Positions 1 to 6,878 of a stretch of DNA of 11,363 nucleotides are shown here, piece after piece. Made by a program: the position numbers and the translations under genes. The notes beneath the pieces are model-generated. The model did not search any database. It was not told the origin of the DNA and saw only the letters and a list, made by a program, of their open reading frames with translations. This stretch comes from JAUWQU01 sp964605095 (GTDB taxonomy: Bacteria > Planctomycetota > Phycisphaerae > SM23-33), in the NCBI GenBank assembly GCA_964605095.1, contig CAZSBS010000163.1, positions 1 to 11,363 on the forward strand. The letters are read 5' to 3'. Each line of letters begins with the position of its first letter. Positions within the stretch are counted from its first letter, which is position 1.

Positions 1-1
1 T

Positions 2-58
2 TGCGTCCTCGACGGCGTCGTCGGGCAGGTGCATGTATTCGAGTGGAAGGCGAAATGA
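2..58 (+). CDS. C-terminal end of an unidentified upstream gene (partial)
   Basis: Reading from base 2 gives an open frame ending CVLDGVVGQVHVFEWKAK and a TGA at 56-58. That stop overlaps the ATG of the next gene in an ATGA arrangement (55-58), the same junction used at the other gene boundaries of this operon, which is the main reason to believe the frame. Only 18 residues are visible, so the product cannot be identified. No cysteine cluster motif or membrane segment falls in the visible part. It is inferred to be co-transcribed with the iron-sulfur genes downstream. Confidence 0.5.
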   Translation, partial: CVLDGVVGQVHVFEWKAK

Positions 59-297
59 TACGCAGGTTTCTGAAACAGAAGCTTACGCGCGGCGAGTTCG
101 TGCGGTCGCTGGGCCGCTACGTGCTGCTGGGCGTGCTGGCGATGCTCGCGGCCTGGGTGTTGTCGCGTCGCGGCCGCGGCGCCTCGGCCGGGGCGTGCCC
201 TTACGACCTTCCCTGCCGCCAGTGCGGCGAGTTGCCCGGCTGCGGCCTGGCCAGGGCCGCCGCCACGCGAAAGGCCATCAGGAGCGGCAAGTCATGA
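55..297 (+). CDS. Small Cys-rich single-span membrane protein
   Basis: This 80-residue protein has a basic N-terminus, one hydrophobic segment at about residues 21-37, an Arg-rich flank, then four cysteines spaced C-x5-C-x2-C-x5-C (C48, C54, C57, C63). The spacing could bind a metal or Fe-S cluster, but I cannot name a characterised family. I chose the ATG at 55 over the upstream TTG at 1 because it has a GGAAGG ribosome site at 45-50 and forms an ATGA overlap with the preceding frame. Its own TGA overlaps the ATG of the Tat ferredoxin gene (294-297). The context suggests an accessory or assembly role for the iron-sulfur membrane proteins that follow. The side of the membrane on which the cysteines lie is uncertain; by the positive-inside rule both flanks are basic. 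Confidence 0.75.
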   Translation: MIRRFLKQKLTRGEFVRSLGRYVLLGVLAMLAAWVLSRRGRGASAGACPYDLPCRQCGELPGCGLARAAATRKAIRSGKS

Positions 298-863
298 GCA
301 AGCCGGAGAAAACGCTTACCCGGCGCGACCTGCTCCGCCAAAGCGCGTGCGGCGCGTGTGTCGTCGGGCTGGGCGGGATGATCGGCGTCCTGGCCGATAA
401 GAGCGACGCCGAGCAGATGGTCTGGCAGATCGACCCGCTCAAGTGCAACCAGTGCGGCAAGTGCGCCACCAACTGCGTGCTGGAAATGTCCGCCGTCCGA
501 TGCGTCCACCAGTACGCCATGTGCGGATACTGCGACCTATGCACCGGTTACTTCACGGCCGAGCCAAGCGGGCTGAACACCGCCGCGGAGAACCTGCTCT
601 GCCCGACGGGCGCCATCAAGCGCAAGCTCGTGGAAGACCCGTACTACCAGTACGCCATCGAGGAGGAGTTGTGCATCGGCTGCGGCCTGTGCGCCAAGGG
701 CTGCAACGCGTTCGGCAACGGCTCGCTGTTCCTCCAGGTCCGCCACGACCGGTGCCTCAACTGCAATGAGTGCTCGATCGCCGCGGCCTGCCCGACGCAG
801 GCCTTCCGCCGCGTGCCGGCAAGCAAACCGTACATCATGAAACTCGTCAAGGGCGCCGAATGA
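294..863 (+). CDS. Tat-exported ferredoxin-like protein with four [4Fe-4S] motifs (NapG-like)
   Basis: This 189-residue protein begins with a twin-arginine signal (T-R-R-D-L-L, residues 9-14) and a hydrophobic Ala/Gly/Val stretch to about residue 34, so it is probably exported folded. Cysteines form two ferredoxin pairs. The first is C51-x2-C54-x2-C57-x3-C61 with C77, C80, C83 and C103-P. The second is C127-x2-C130-x2-C133-x3-C137 with C154, C157, C160 and C166-P. This predicts four [4Fe-4S] clusters, as in NapG, the periplasmic partner of the membrane quinol dehydrogenase NapH. C70 is extra, and about 19 residues separate C83 from C103, longer than usual. An AGGAG at 280-284 precedes the ATG, which overlaps the previous stop. 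The next gene encodes a NapH/NosR-like protein, so the likely role is passing electrons on the outer face of the membrane. No catalytic partner such as a nitrate reductase is visible. Confidence 0.87.
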   Translation: MSKPEKTLTRRDLLRQSACGACVVGLGGMIGVLADKSDAEQMVWQIDPLKCNQCGKCATNCVLEMSAVRCVHQYAMCGYCDLCTGYFTAEPSGLNTAAENLLCPTGAIKRKLVEDPYYQYAIEEELCIGCGLCAKGCNAFGNGSLFLQVRHDRCLNCNECSIAAACPTQAFRRVPASKPYIMKLVKGAE

Positions 864-2311
864 GCCGACGACCAGCCACCCTGGCCCGCATAGCCACGCC
901 CGCCCTGCCGGCGGCAATTGCGATACTGACACTGCTTCTCATAGCGGTGCCGGCGTGGTCGCAGTCGCGATTCCCCCCCCCGGAGTTCGAGTCCGGCTAC
1001 ACCCAGCCGACGACCACCACCCCACACGCCCGGATGAGTTGGGCGGACGGCCTTGACCTGGCCGTGCTGGCAGCCGCGCTGGCGGCGGCGTCCGTCGCGG
1101 CCGTGTGGATCCGCAGGCGGTGGCTCATCGTCGCCATTGGCGCAGCGGCGCTGGCGTACTTCGGCTTCTACAGGCAGGGGTGCATCTGCCCCATCGGCTC
1201 AATCCAAAACGTCGCGATGGCAGTCTTCGGCACCGGCGGATACGTCATCCCGCTCACCGTGGTGGGCTTCTTCCTGCTGCCGCTTGTAACGGCGCTGTTC
1301 TTCGGGCGGAGCTTCTGCGCAGCCGTCTGCCCGCTAGGCGTCACGCAGGACCTGCTGGCGCTCAAACCCGTCCGCGTGCCGATGTGGCTCGAGCACGCCC
1401 TGGGCCTGCTGCCTTGGGTGTACCTTGCCGCGGCCGTGCTTTTCGCCGTAACCGGCAGCGCGATGATCATCTGTCGCTACGACCCATTCGTGTCGATCTT
1501 CCGACTCGTGCCGCTCGGCAAGATCTTCGAGGGCCTCGCCCGTCGCGACCCGGATCTCAACCCCGCCGCCCTGAGCGGCCGGCTCGACGTGCTGATCCTC
1601 ACCGCCAGCTTCCTGCTGGTCGGCGTGTTCATCGCGCGCCCGTACTGCCGGTTCTTCTGCCCGTACGGCGTGCTGCTGGGGCTGCTGTCGCGGTTCTCGG
1701 TCAAGCGCGTGAGGATCACCCCCGGCGAGTGCATTCAGTGCCGACTGTGCGAGGACAGTTGCCCCGTCAACGCCATCCGCACGCCGACGCCCGATGCGCC
1801 CGCCCGGCAGCTTATGGCGGGCAAAGGCTCGCTGGTGGCCACGCTGGTGCTGCTGCCGGTGCTGATAGTAGCCGGCGGCGCGCTGGGCGGAATGCTCGGT
1901 GCGACCATGGCCCGGCTGCACCCGACGGTTGCCCTTGCCGACCGCGTCCGCCTGGAAGACGCCGGAACCGTCAAGGACACCACCGACGCCAGCGAGGCGT
2001 TCCGCGCCACCGGCAAGTCGGCCCAGAGCCTCCACGCCGAGGCCGACGAGGTCGAGTCGCGCTTCACCGGCATCATCCGCCTGGCTGGCGCAAGTTTTGG
2101 CGGGGCGCACTTTTTCGGGGCGTTCGTCGGCCTGGTAATCGGCCTGAAGCTCGTGGGCCTGTCCCTCCGGCGGCGACGTGGCGACTACGAACCCGACGAC
2201 GCTTCGTGCATCGCCTGCGGGCGGTGCTTCGCGACCTGCCCCGTCGAGCAGGCCAAGCGAACCGGGATTCCATTGGATATCACCCAGGTGCCGAAACCCG
2301 ACCAGATATGA
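860..2311 (+). CDS. Polytopic iron-sulfur membrane protein, NosR/NapH-like
   Basis: This 483-residue protein has about eight hydrophobic segments (near 12-30, 63-83, 88-105, 129-149, 180-200, 243-260, 325-350 and 412-434). Hallmarks of the NosR/NapH/CcoG-type family are two C-x3-C-P motifs (C153-C157-P158 and C263-C267-P268), an I-C-R-Y-D-P-F motif around C205, and two [4Fe-4S] sites (C291/294/297/301 and C450/453/456/460). A further C-x-C-P (C108, C110) lies just after the third segment. Family members shuttle electrons between quinones and Fe-S or copper proteins across the membrane. The roughly 60-residue hydrophilic stretch at 351-411 separates the two ferredoxin sites and has no motif I recognise. 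The start at 860 overlaps the previous stop (ATGA) with AAGGGC upstream. Pairing with the exported ferredoxin mirrors NapGH. It lacks the N-terminal FMN-binding domain of full NosR, so I do not name it nosR. Confidence 0.87.
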   Translation: MSRRPATLARIATPALPAAIAILTLLLIAVPAWSQSRFPPPEFESGYTQPTTTTPHARMSWADGLDLAVLAAALAAASVAAVWIRRRWLIVAIGAAALAYFGFYRQGCICPIGSIQNVAMAVFGTGGYVIPLTVVGFFLLPLVTALFFGRSFCAAVCPLGVTQDLLALKPVRVPMWLEHALGLLPWVYLAAAVLFAVTGSAMIICRYDPFVSIFRLVPLGKIFEGLARRDPDLNPAALSGRLDVLILTASFLLVGVFIARPYCRFFCPYGVLLGLLSRFSVKRVRITPGECIQCRLCEDSCPVNAIRTPTPDAPARQLMAGKGSLVATLVLLPVLIVAGGALGGMLGATMARLHPTVALADRVRLEDAGTVKDTTDASEAFRATGKSAQSLHAEADEVESRFTGIIRLAGASFGGAHFFGAFVGLVIGLKLVGLSLRRRRGDYEPDDASCIACGRCFATCPVEQAKRTGIPLDITQVPKPDQI

Positions 2312-4131
2312 CCGAACCGCAATCGCCCGACAACCCGACCGCACCCGCCGCTGCTGACGCGAGCCGTGGCATGGAAACGTGGCGAGCAGTGGGCCTGGCC
2401 GCTGCTGCCGCCGCTGCGCTGCTGGTGATCGTTGCGGCAACGGTCCTCGTGCTGGCCAGGCCCGCCACGCGCGGCAAGGACTTCCTGGCCACCGCGGAAC
2501 TGGCGCAGCTCAAGAGCCAGTTCGCCCAAAACCCCAAGAACAAGCCGCTGGCAGAGAAAATCCGCCAACTCGACCTCGACCTGCGGCAGCAGTACTTCTC
2601 GCACCTGACGCGCGCCAGATACGGCAACTGGATGCTGCTGGCGTGCCTGGTGGTGTTCGTCGCGTCGATCCGGGCCGCGCTCGCGCTTAGGCCTCGCCGG
2701 CCTGGAGTGGGTGGAAAACAGCCTGACTTCCAGGCCGAGCTGCGGTACAGCCGCGGGCGGCGATGGGCTGTCGGGGCAATCGCGGCGCTGCTGATTGCCG
2801 GCGCCCTCACGCCGGCGGCCATCGAGGCCTACGTCCGCATGACGACCATCCCTCCTCCGCCCCCGCACGTGGCGGATGCGGCGCTTGTGGCAAAGTACTG
2901 GACACAGTTCCGCGGCCCAGGCGCACAGGGGCGCGGCATATACGATAACGTGCCGACAACCTGGGACGCCCCGGCCGGACGAAACATCCTGTGGCGCTCG
3001 CCGGTGCCGGCGCCGGGCAAGGGTTCTCCGGTCGTCTGGGGCAAGAAGATCTTCCTGGCCGGCGGGACGAAGGACGTTCGCGAGGTCCTCTGCTATGACG
3101 CCGACACCGGTCGGCTGCTGTGGGCCACGCCTATAAGGGATATCCCCGGCAGCCCCGCGCGGATCAAGGAGCCGAAGGAGGACACCGGCTGGGCGGCCTC
3201 GACGCCGGTTGTCGACGACCTGCATGTCTTTGCGCTCTTCGTCAACGGCGACCTCGCCTGCCTGGACCACAACGGCAAGATCGTCTGGGCCAAGGCCATG
3301 GGCCAGCCCAACAACCCCTACAGCCACGGCTCGTCGCTGGCGATGTACCGCAACCTGCTGATCGTGCTGTGGGACCAGGGCACGCTCGATGACTATATGT
3401 CCAAGATCTTCGCCTTCGATGCCCAGACCGGGCGGATCGTCTGGCAGCAGCGCCGGCCCGTTGCGGCGTCGTGGGCGACGCCGGTGGTCGTTCGCGTCGG
3501 AGCGGCCGATCAGCTCCTCACAGCCGCCAGCCCGTGGATGATCTCCTACGACCCCGCCACCGGCAGCGAGTTGTGGCGAGCCAAGACGCTCGACGGCGGC
3601 GACGTGGCCTCCACGCCAGCCTATGCCGACGGCGTCGCCTACTCGATCTGCGCGGAGACGTACCTGGCTGCCGTCAAGGCCGACGGGGCCGGCGACGTGA
3701 CAGCCTCCAAGCTCCTGTGGAAGTCCGACAAGGGCCGGACCGACATAACCAGCCCGCTGACCGACGGCAAACTGCTCTGGACGATCGAAACCGGCGGCAA
3801 GCTGACGTGCTTCGACGCCAAGACCGGCCAGGTCGCCTATGAGAAGGACCTGGAGACCTTATTCAACGCCTCGCCATCGCTCTGTGCGGGCAAGCTCTGG
3901 CTGCTTGGCCTGAAGGGGCAGATGTTCGTCTGCGAGCCCGGCCGACAGTTCAAGCTGCTTGCGACAAACCCGCTGGGCGAGGCCGCGTACGCTTCGCCGG
4001 TCTTCCAGGACGGGCGGATATACCTGCGCGGCAAGAAGAACCTCTACTGTATCGCCCAGGGCGCACAGTCCGCCCCGCAGACCCAGCCGACCCAGCCGGC
4101 CGGCGGGGACCAAGAGGAGTCGGCAGAGTAA
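2308..4131 (+). CDS. Membrane-anchored PQQ-like beta-propeller protein
   Basis: This 607-residue protein has three predicted membrane segments (about 26-50, 106-127 and 154-174). A charged, probably helical stretch at 56-105 lies between the first two. From about 190 onward there is a propeller with repeated blades such as L-C-Y-D-A-D-T-G-R-L-L-W and F-D-A-Q-T-G-R-I-V-W. The propeller opens with W-T-Q-F-R-G-P-G, common in the BamB/PQQ-like proteins abundant in Planctomycetota. No vicinal Cys-Cys pair or heme motif is seen in the propeller, so a functional PQQ alcohol dehydrogenase is unlikely; scaffolding or ligand sensing is more plausible. The last ~20 residues are Gln/Pro/Thr-rich. The start at 2308 overlaps the NosR-like stop (2308-2311) and has no strong ribosome site, which fits translational coupling. 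The family assignment is secure; the function is not. Confidence 0.87.
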   Translation: MTEPQSPDNPTAPAAADASRGMETWRAVGLAAAAAAALLVIVAATVLVLARPATRGKDFLATAELAQLKSQFAQNPKNKPLAEKIRQLDLDLRQQYFSHLTRARYGNWMLLACLVVFVASIRAALALRPRRPGVGGKQPDFQAELRYSRGRRWAVGAIAALLIAGALTPAAIEAYVRMTTIPPPPPHVADAALVAKYWTQFRGPGAQGRGIYDNVPTTWDAPAGRNILWRSPVPAPGKGSPVVWGKKIFLAGGTKDVREVLCYDADTGRLLWATPIRDIPGSPARIKEPKEDTGWAASTPVVDDLHVFALFVNGDLACLDHNGKIVWAKAMGQPNNPYSHGSSLAMYRNLLIVLWDQGTLDDYMSKIFAFDAQTGRIVWQQRRPVAASWATPVVVRVGAADQLLTAASPWMISYDPATGSELWRAKTLDGGDVASTPAYADGVAYSICAETYLAAVKADGAGDVTASKLLWKSDKGRTDITSPLTDGKLLWTIETGGKLTCFDAKTGQVAYEKDLETLFNASPSLCAGKLWLLGLKGQMFVCEPGRQFKLLATNPLGEAAYASPVFQDGRIYLRGKKNLYCIAQGAQSAPQTQPTQPAGGDQEESAE

Positions 4132-4183
4132 TTGACGAAGCAACCTGTGATGCACCATGAAACTCGACATACGAGGTTTTGAC
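4132..4183 (+). other. Spacer after the propeller gene, with a weak hairpin
   Basis: A short stretch separates the propeller stop from the repeat tract. It holds one weak stem: AAACTCG (4160-4166) can pair with CGAGGTTT (4172-4179) through one bulged G, followed by a run of only four T. It could act as a poor terminator, but the stem is short, so transcription may continue into the next genes. Confidence 0.25.
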
Positions 4184-4513
4184 TCTGAGATTTGAGATTT
4201 GAGATCTGGAATTTGAGATTTGAGATCTGAGATCTGGAATNNNNNNNNNNNNNNNNNNNNNNNNNNNNNNNNNNNNNNNNNNNNNNNNNNNNNNNNNNNN
4301 NNNNNNNNNNNNNNNNNNNNNNNNNNNNNNNNNNNNNNNNTGAGATCTGGAATTTGAGATTTGAGATCTGAGATCTGGAATTTGAGATTTGAGATTTGAG
4401 ATCTGGAATTTGAGATTTGAGATCTGAGATCTGGAATTTGAGATTTGAAATCTGAGATCTGGAATTTGAGATTTGAGATCTGGAATTTGAGATTTGAGAT
4501 CTGGAATTTGAGA
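4184..4513 (+). repeat. Heptanucleotide tandem repeat tract (interrupted by the assembly gap)
   Basis: The sequence is a run of 7-base words with no slippage on either side of the gap: TTTGAGA (A), TCTGAGA (B) and TCTGGAA (C), plus one variant TTTGAAA at 4444-4450. The order is B-A-A-C-A-A-B-C before the gap. After it, the order is (A)-C-AABC-AAAC-AABC-AABC-AAC-AAC-A. C is always followed by A, and higher-order units of 21 and 28 bases result. Most A-B, A-C and B-C junctions create the palindrome AGATCT. Because 21 is a multiple of 3 the tract is open in several frames, but the low-complexity translation is not a gene. It ends 13 bases before the ATG at 4527. Short heptamer tracts are a known class of bacterial intergenic repeat, for example in filamentous cyanobacteria. 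Confidence 0.93.
4241..4340. other. Assembly gap of exactly 100 N
   Basis: One hundred consecutive N lie inside the heptamer tract. A round 100 is the usual placeholder for a scaffold gap of unknown length, so the real repeat may be shorter or much longer, and the two flanking operon halves were joined by linkage rather than by continuous sequence. Confidence 0.97.
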
Positions 4514-4526
4514 TTGCCGCCAGAAA

Positions 4527-6878
4527 ATGACCGACATCGACCTGACACATGTTGACCGGATAATCGCCCGCATCGGACCCGCCCGCAAGGGGCTCATCCC
4601 GATTCTCCAGGCGATCCAGGAGCACTATCGCTACCTGCCGGCCGAGGCGCTGGAGCGGATCAGCCTCATCAGCGAGATCACCGCCGCCGATGTCGCGGGC
4701 GTCTCGACGTTCTACGATCAGTTCCGCCACACGCCAGTCGGCGAGCACCTGGTACACGTGTGCGTCGGCACGGCCTGCCACGTAAAGGGTGCCCAGAGCG
4801 TGCTCGATGCGCTTCTCCAGCACCTGGAAATACCCGCCGGCGGCGACACCGACCCTCGCGGGCGATACACTATCCAGCGAGTCGCGTGCATGGGCTGCTG
4901 CACGCTTGCCCCCGTGGCGCGGATAGACGACACGACCTACGGGCACCTGACCAGCGAGTCCGTCGAGCAGATGCTCTCTGACTTCGCCCAGCGAAAGGCC
5001 GCCGGCGCCAGGCACCCCCGGCGCGTCGCCCTGGCTGCCGACGGCAGCACGCTGGGCGAGATCCGCATCGGCCTGGGCTCGTGCTGCCAGGCCGGCGGCA
5101 GTGCCCACGTCCAGCAGGCGCTCCAGGACGCCCTGGCGGCAAGCGGCGCGCCGGTTACCGTCAAGCGTGTCGGCTGCGTCGGCATGTGCCACCAGACCCC
5201 GCTTGTCGAAGTGGTCCGCCCGGATGGGAAATCGACGCTCTACGCTCGCGTCCAGGCGCCCGACGCCAGGCGGATCGTCCAGCGGCACTTTCGCCCGCGA
5301 GGCCTGCTGCGCCGAATCGGATCGACCGCGTCGCGGCTTGTCGATAGCCTGCTCACCGACGAGACGTGGAAGCCGGTGACGAATCTCGGCATCGAGGTCC
5401 GCGACCCGCCGGTTGCCGCGTTCCTGGGCCCGCAGGTTCACGTGGCCACCGAGCACAGCGGCGTGATGGACCCGACCGACGCCGATGAATACGCCCGCCG
5501 CGGCGGGTTCGAGGCGCTGCGAAAGTGCCTCACACAAATGACGCCCGAGGAAATCATAGCCCAGGTGACCGCCAGCGGCTGTCGCGGGCGCGGCGGCGCG
5601 GGCTTCCCGACGGGGCCAAAGTGGAAGATCGTCCGGAAGGTTCCCGGCGACCTGAAATACGTCGTCTGCAACGGCGACGAGGGCGACCCCGGCGCGTTCA
5701 TGGACCGCATGCTGCTCGAGAGCTACCCCTACCGCGTGATCGAGGGCGTCATCATCGGCGCTTATGCCGTGGGCGCGAGCGAAGGCTACTTCTACATCCG
5801 GGCCGAATACCCGCTGGCCGTGAGGCGGATACGCGAGGCGCTCGATCAGTGCCGGCAAATGGGCCTGCTGGGCGGGAACATCCTGGGCTCGGGCTTCTCG
5901 CTGGACCTGAAGATAATGGAGGGAGCAGGCGCCTTCGTCTGCGGCGAGGAAACCGCCCTGCTGGCCAGCATCGAGGGCAATCGCGGCATGCCGCGCCTGC
6001 GCCCGCCGTTCCCCGCCGAGCGGGGCCTGTGGGGCAAACCGACGCTCGTCAACAACACCGAAACGTTCGCGATGATCCCGTGGATCATCCGCCGGGGCCC
6101 GGAGGCGATGGCGGCAATGGGCACGGAAAAGTCCAAGGGCACGAAGGTGTTCGCCCTGGCTGGCAAAATCCGCCGCGGCGGGCTCATCGAGGTGCCCATG
6201 GGCGTCACGCTCCGCCAGATCGTCATGGAAATCGGCGGCGGCATAGCCGGCGGCCGAAAGTTCAAGGCCGTGCAGGTCGGCGGGCCGTCCGGCGGCTGCG
6301 TGCCGGAGCGACTGGCGGACACGCCGGTCGACTACGACGCGCTGACCGCCGTCGGGGCAATGATGGGCTCCGGCGGGCTTGTCGTGCTCGACGAGGATGA
6401 CTGCATGGTCGACATCGCGCGGTACTTCCTTTCGTTCACGCGGGACCAGTCGTGCGGCAAGTGTACGTTCTGCCGCATCGGAACGCATCACATGCTGGAG
6501 ATCCTCACACGCTTGACCCTCGGCCAGGCCGTCGCCGCCGATATAGACAGGCTGGCCGACCTTGCACGGTCCGTCAAGCGGGGCAGCCTCTGCGGACTCG
6601 GCAAGACCGCCCCGAATCCCGTGCTGTCGACCATCGAGTACTTCCGGGACGAGTACGAGGCCCACGTGGCCGGCCGGTGCCCGGCCAGGTCGTGCAAGGC
6701 GCTGATAACCTACAGCATTAACGACAAGTGCATCGGCTGCACCAAGTGCGCCCAGGTCTGCCCATCCGGCGCTATCGCCTTCGCGCCGTATGAGAAACAC
6801 CGAATCGACCCGGAAAAGTGCGTCCGCTGCGGCGGCTGCAAAAAAGCCTGCCCCGTTGAGGCGGTGGACGTGGAATGA
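4527..6878 (+). CDS. NuoE-NuoF (HydC-HydB) fusion, NADH-oxidising flavin/iron-sulfur subunit
   Basis: A 783-residue fusion. Residues 1-155 are a NuoE/HydC thioredoxin-like [2Fe-2S] domain (C79-x4-C84, C121-x3-C125). Residues 178-250 are a second thioredoxin-like domain, as at the N-terminus of HydB (C186/C187, C217-x3-C221). Then comes the NuoF core: FMN loop G-R-G-G-A-G-F-P-T-G (354-363), N-G-D-E-G-D-P-G-A-F-M-D-R (382-394) and E-G-A-G-A-F-V-C-G-E-E-T (465-476). An SLBB-like region lies near 540-600, and a [4Fe-4S] site uses C643/646/649 and C689. The tail has two ferredoxin sites (C735/738/741/745 and C765/768/771/775). HydB-type subunits oxidise or reduce NAD(H) at FMN in bifurcating complexes; complex I NuoF lacks the ferredoxin tail. 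The ATG at 4527 has no clear Shine-Dalgarno, but the NuoE homology begins right there. The gene is translationally coupled to the next one. Confidence 0.93.
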   Translation: MTDIDLTHVDRIIARIGPARKGLIPILQAIQEHYRYLPAEALERISLISEITAADVAGVSTFYDQFRHTPVGEHLVHVCVGTACHVKGAQSVLDALLQHLEIPAGGDTDPRGRYTIQRVACMGCCTLAPVARIDDTTYGHLTSESVEQMLSDFAQRKAAGARHPRRVALAADGSTLGEIRIGLGSCCQAGGSAHVQQALQDALAASGAPVTVKRVGCVGMCHQTPLVEVVRPDGKSTLYARVQAPDARRIVQRHFRPRGLLRRIGSTASRLVDSLLTDETWKPVTNLGIEVRDPPVAAFLGPQVHVATEHSGVMDPTDADEYARRGGFEALRKCLTQMTPEEIIAQVTASGCRGRGGAGFPTGPKWKIVRKVPGDLKYVVCNGDEGDPGAFMDRMLLESYPYRVIEGVIIGAYAVGASEGYFYIRAEYPLAVRRIREALDQCRQMGLLGGNILGSGFSLDLKIMEGAGAFVCGEETALLASIEGNRGMPRLRPPFPAERGLWGKPTLVNNTETFAMIPWIIRRGPEAMAAMGTEKSKGTKVFALAGKIRRGGLIEVPMGVTLRQIVMEIGGGIAGGRKFKAVQVGGPSGGCVPERLADTPVDYDALTAVGAMMGSGGLVVLDEDDCMVDIARYFLSFTRDQSCGKCTFCRIGTHHMLEILTRLTLGQAVAADIDRLADLARSVKRGSLCGLGKTAPNPVLSTIEYFRDEYEAHVAGRCPARSCKALITYSINDKCIGCTKCAQVCPSGAIAFAPYEKHRIDPEKCVRCGGCKKACPVEAVDVE

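Noticed and set aside
1105..2307. N-terminal extension of the propeller protein
   Set aside because: The frame stays open through the NosR-like gene, but the translation there is Arg/Pro/Ala-rich shadow sequence, and the ATG at 2308 makes the standard ATGA junction.
4178..4210. Sigma-70 promoter built from TTGACT or the repeated TTGAGA words
   Set aside because: These resemble a -35 box, but no TATAAT-like partner lies at suitable spacing.
4184..4513. CRISPR array
   Set aside because: The words repeat every 7 bases with no spacers of unique sequence, unlike 24-40 base repeats separated by variable spacers.
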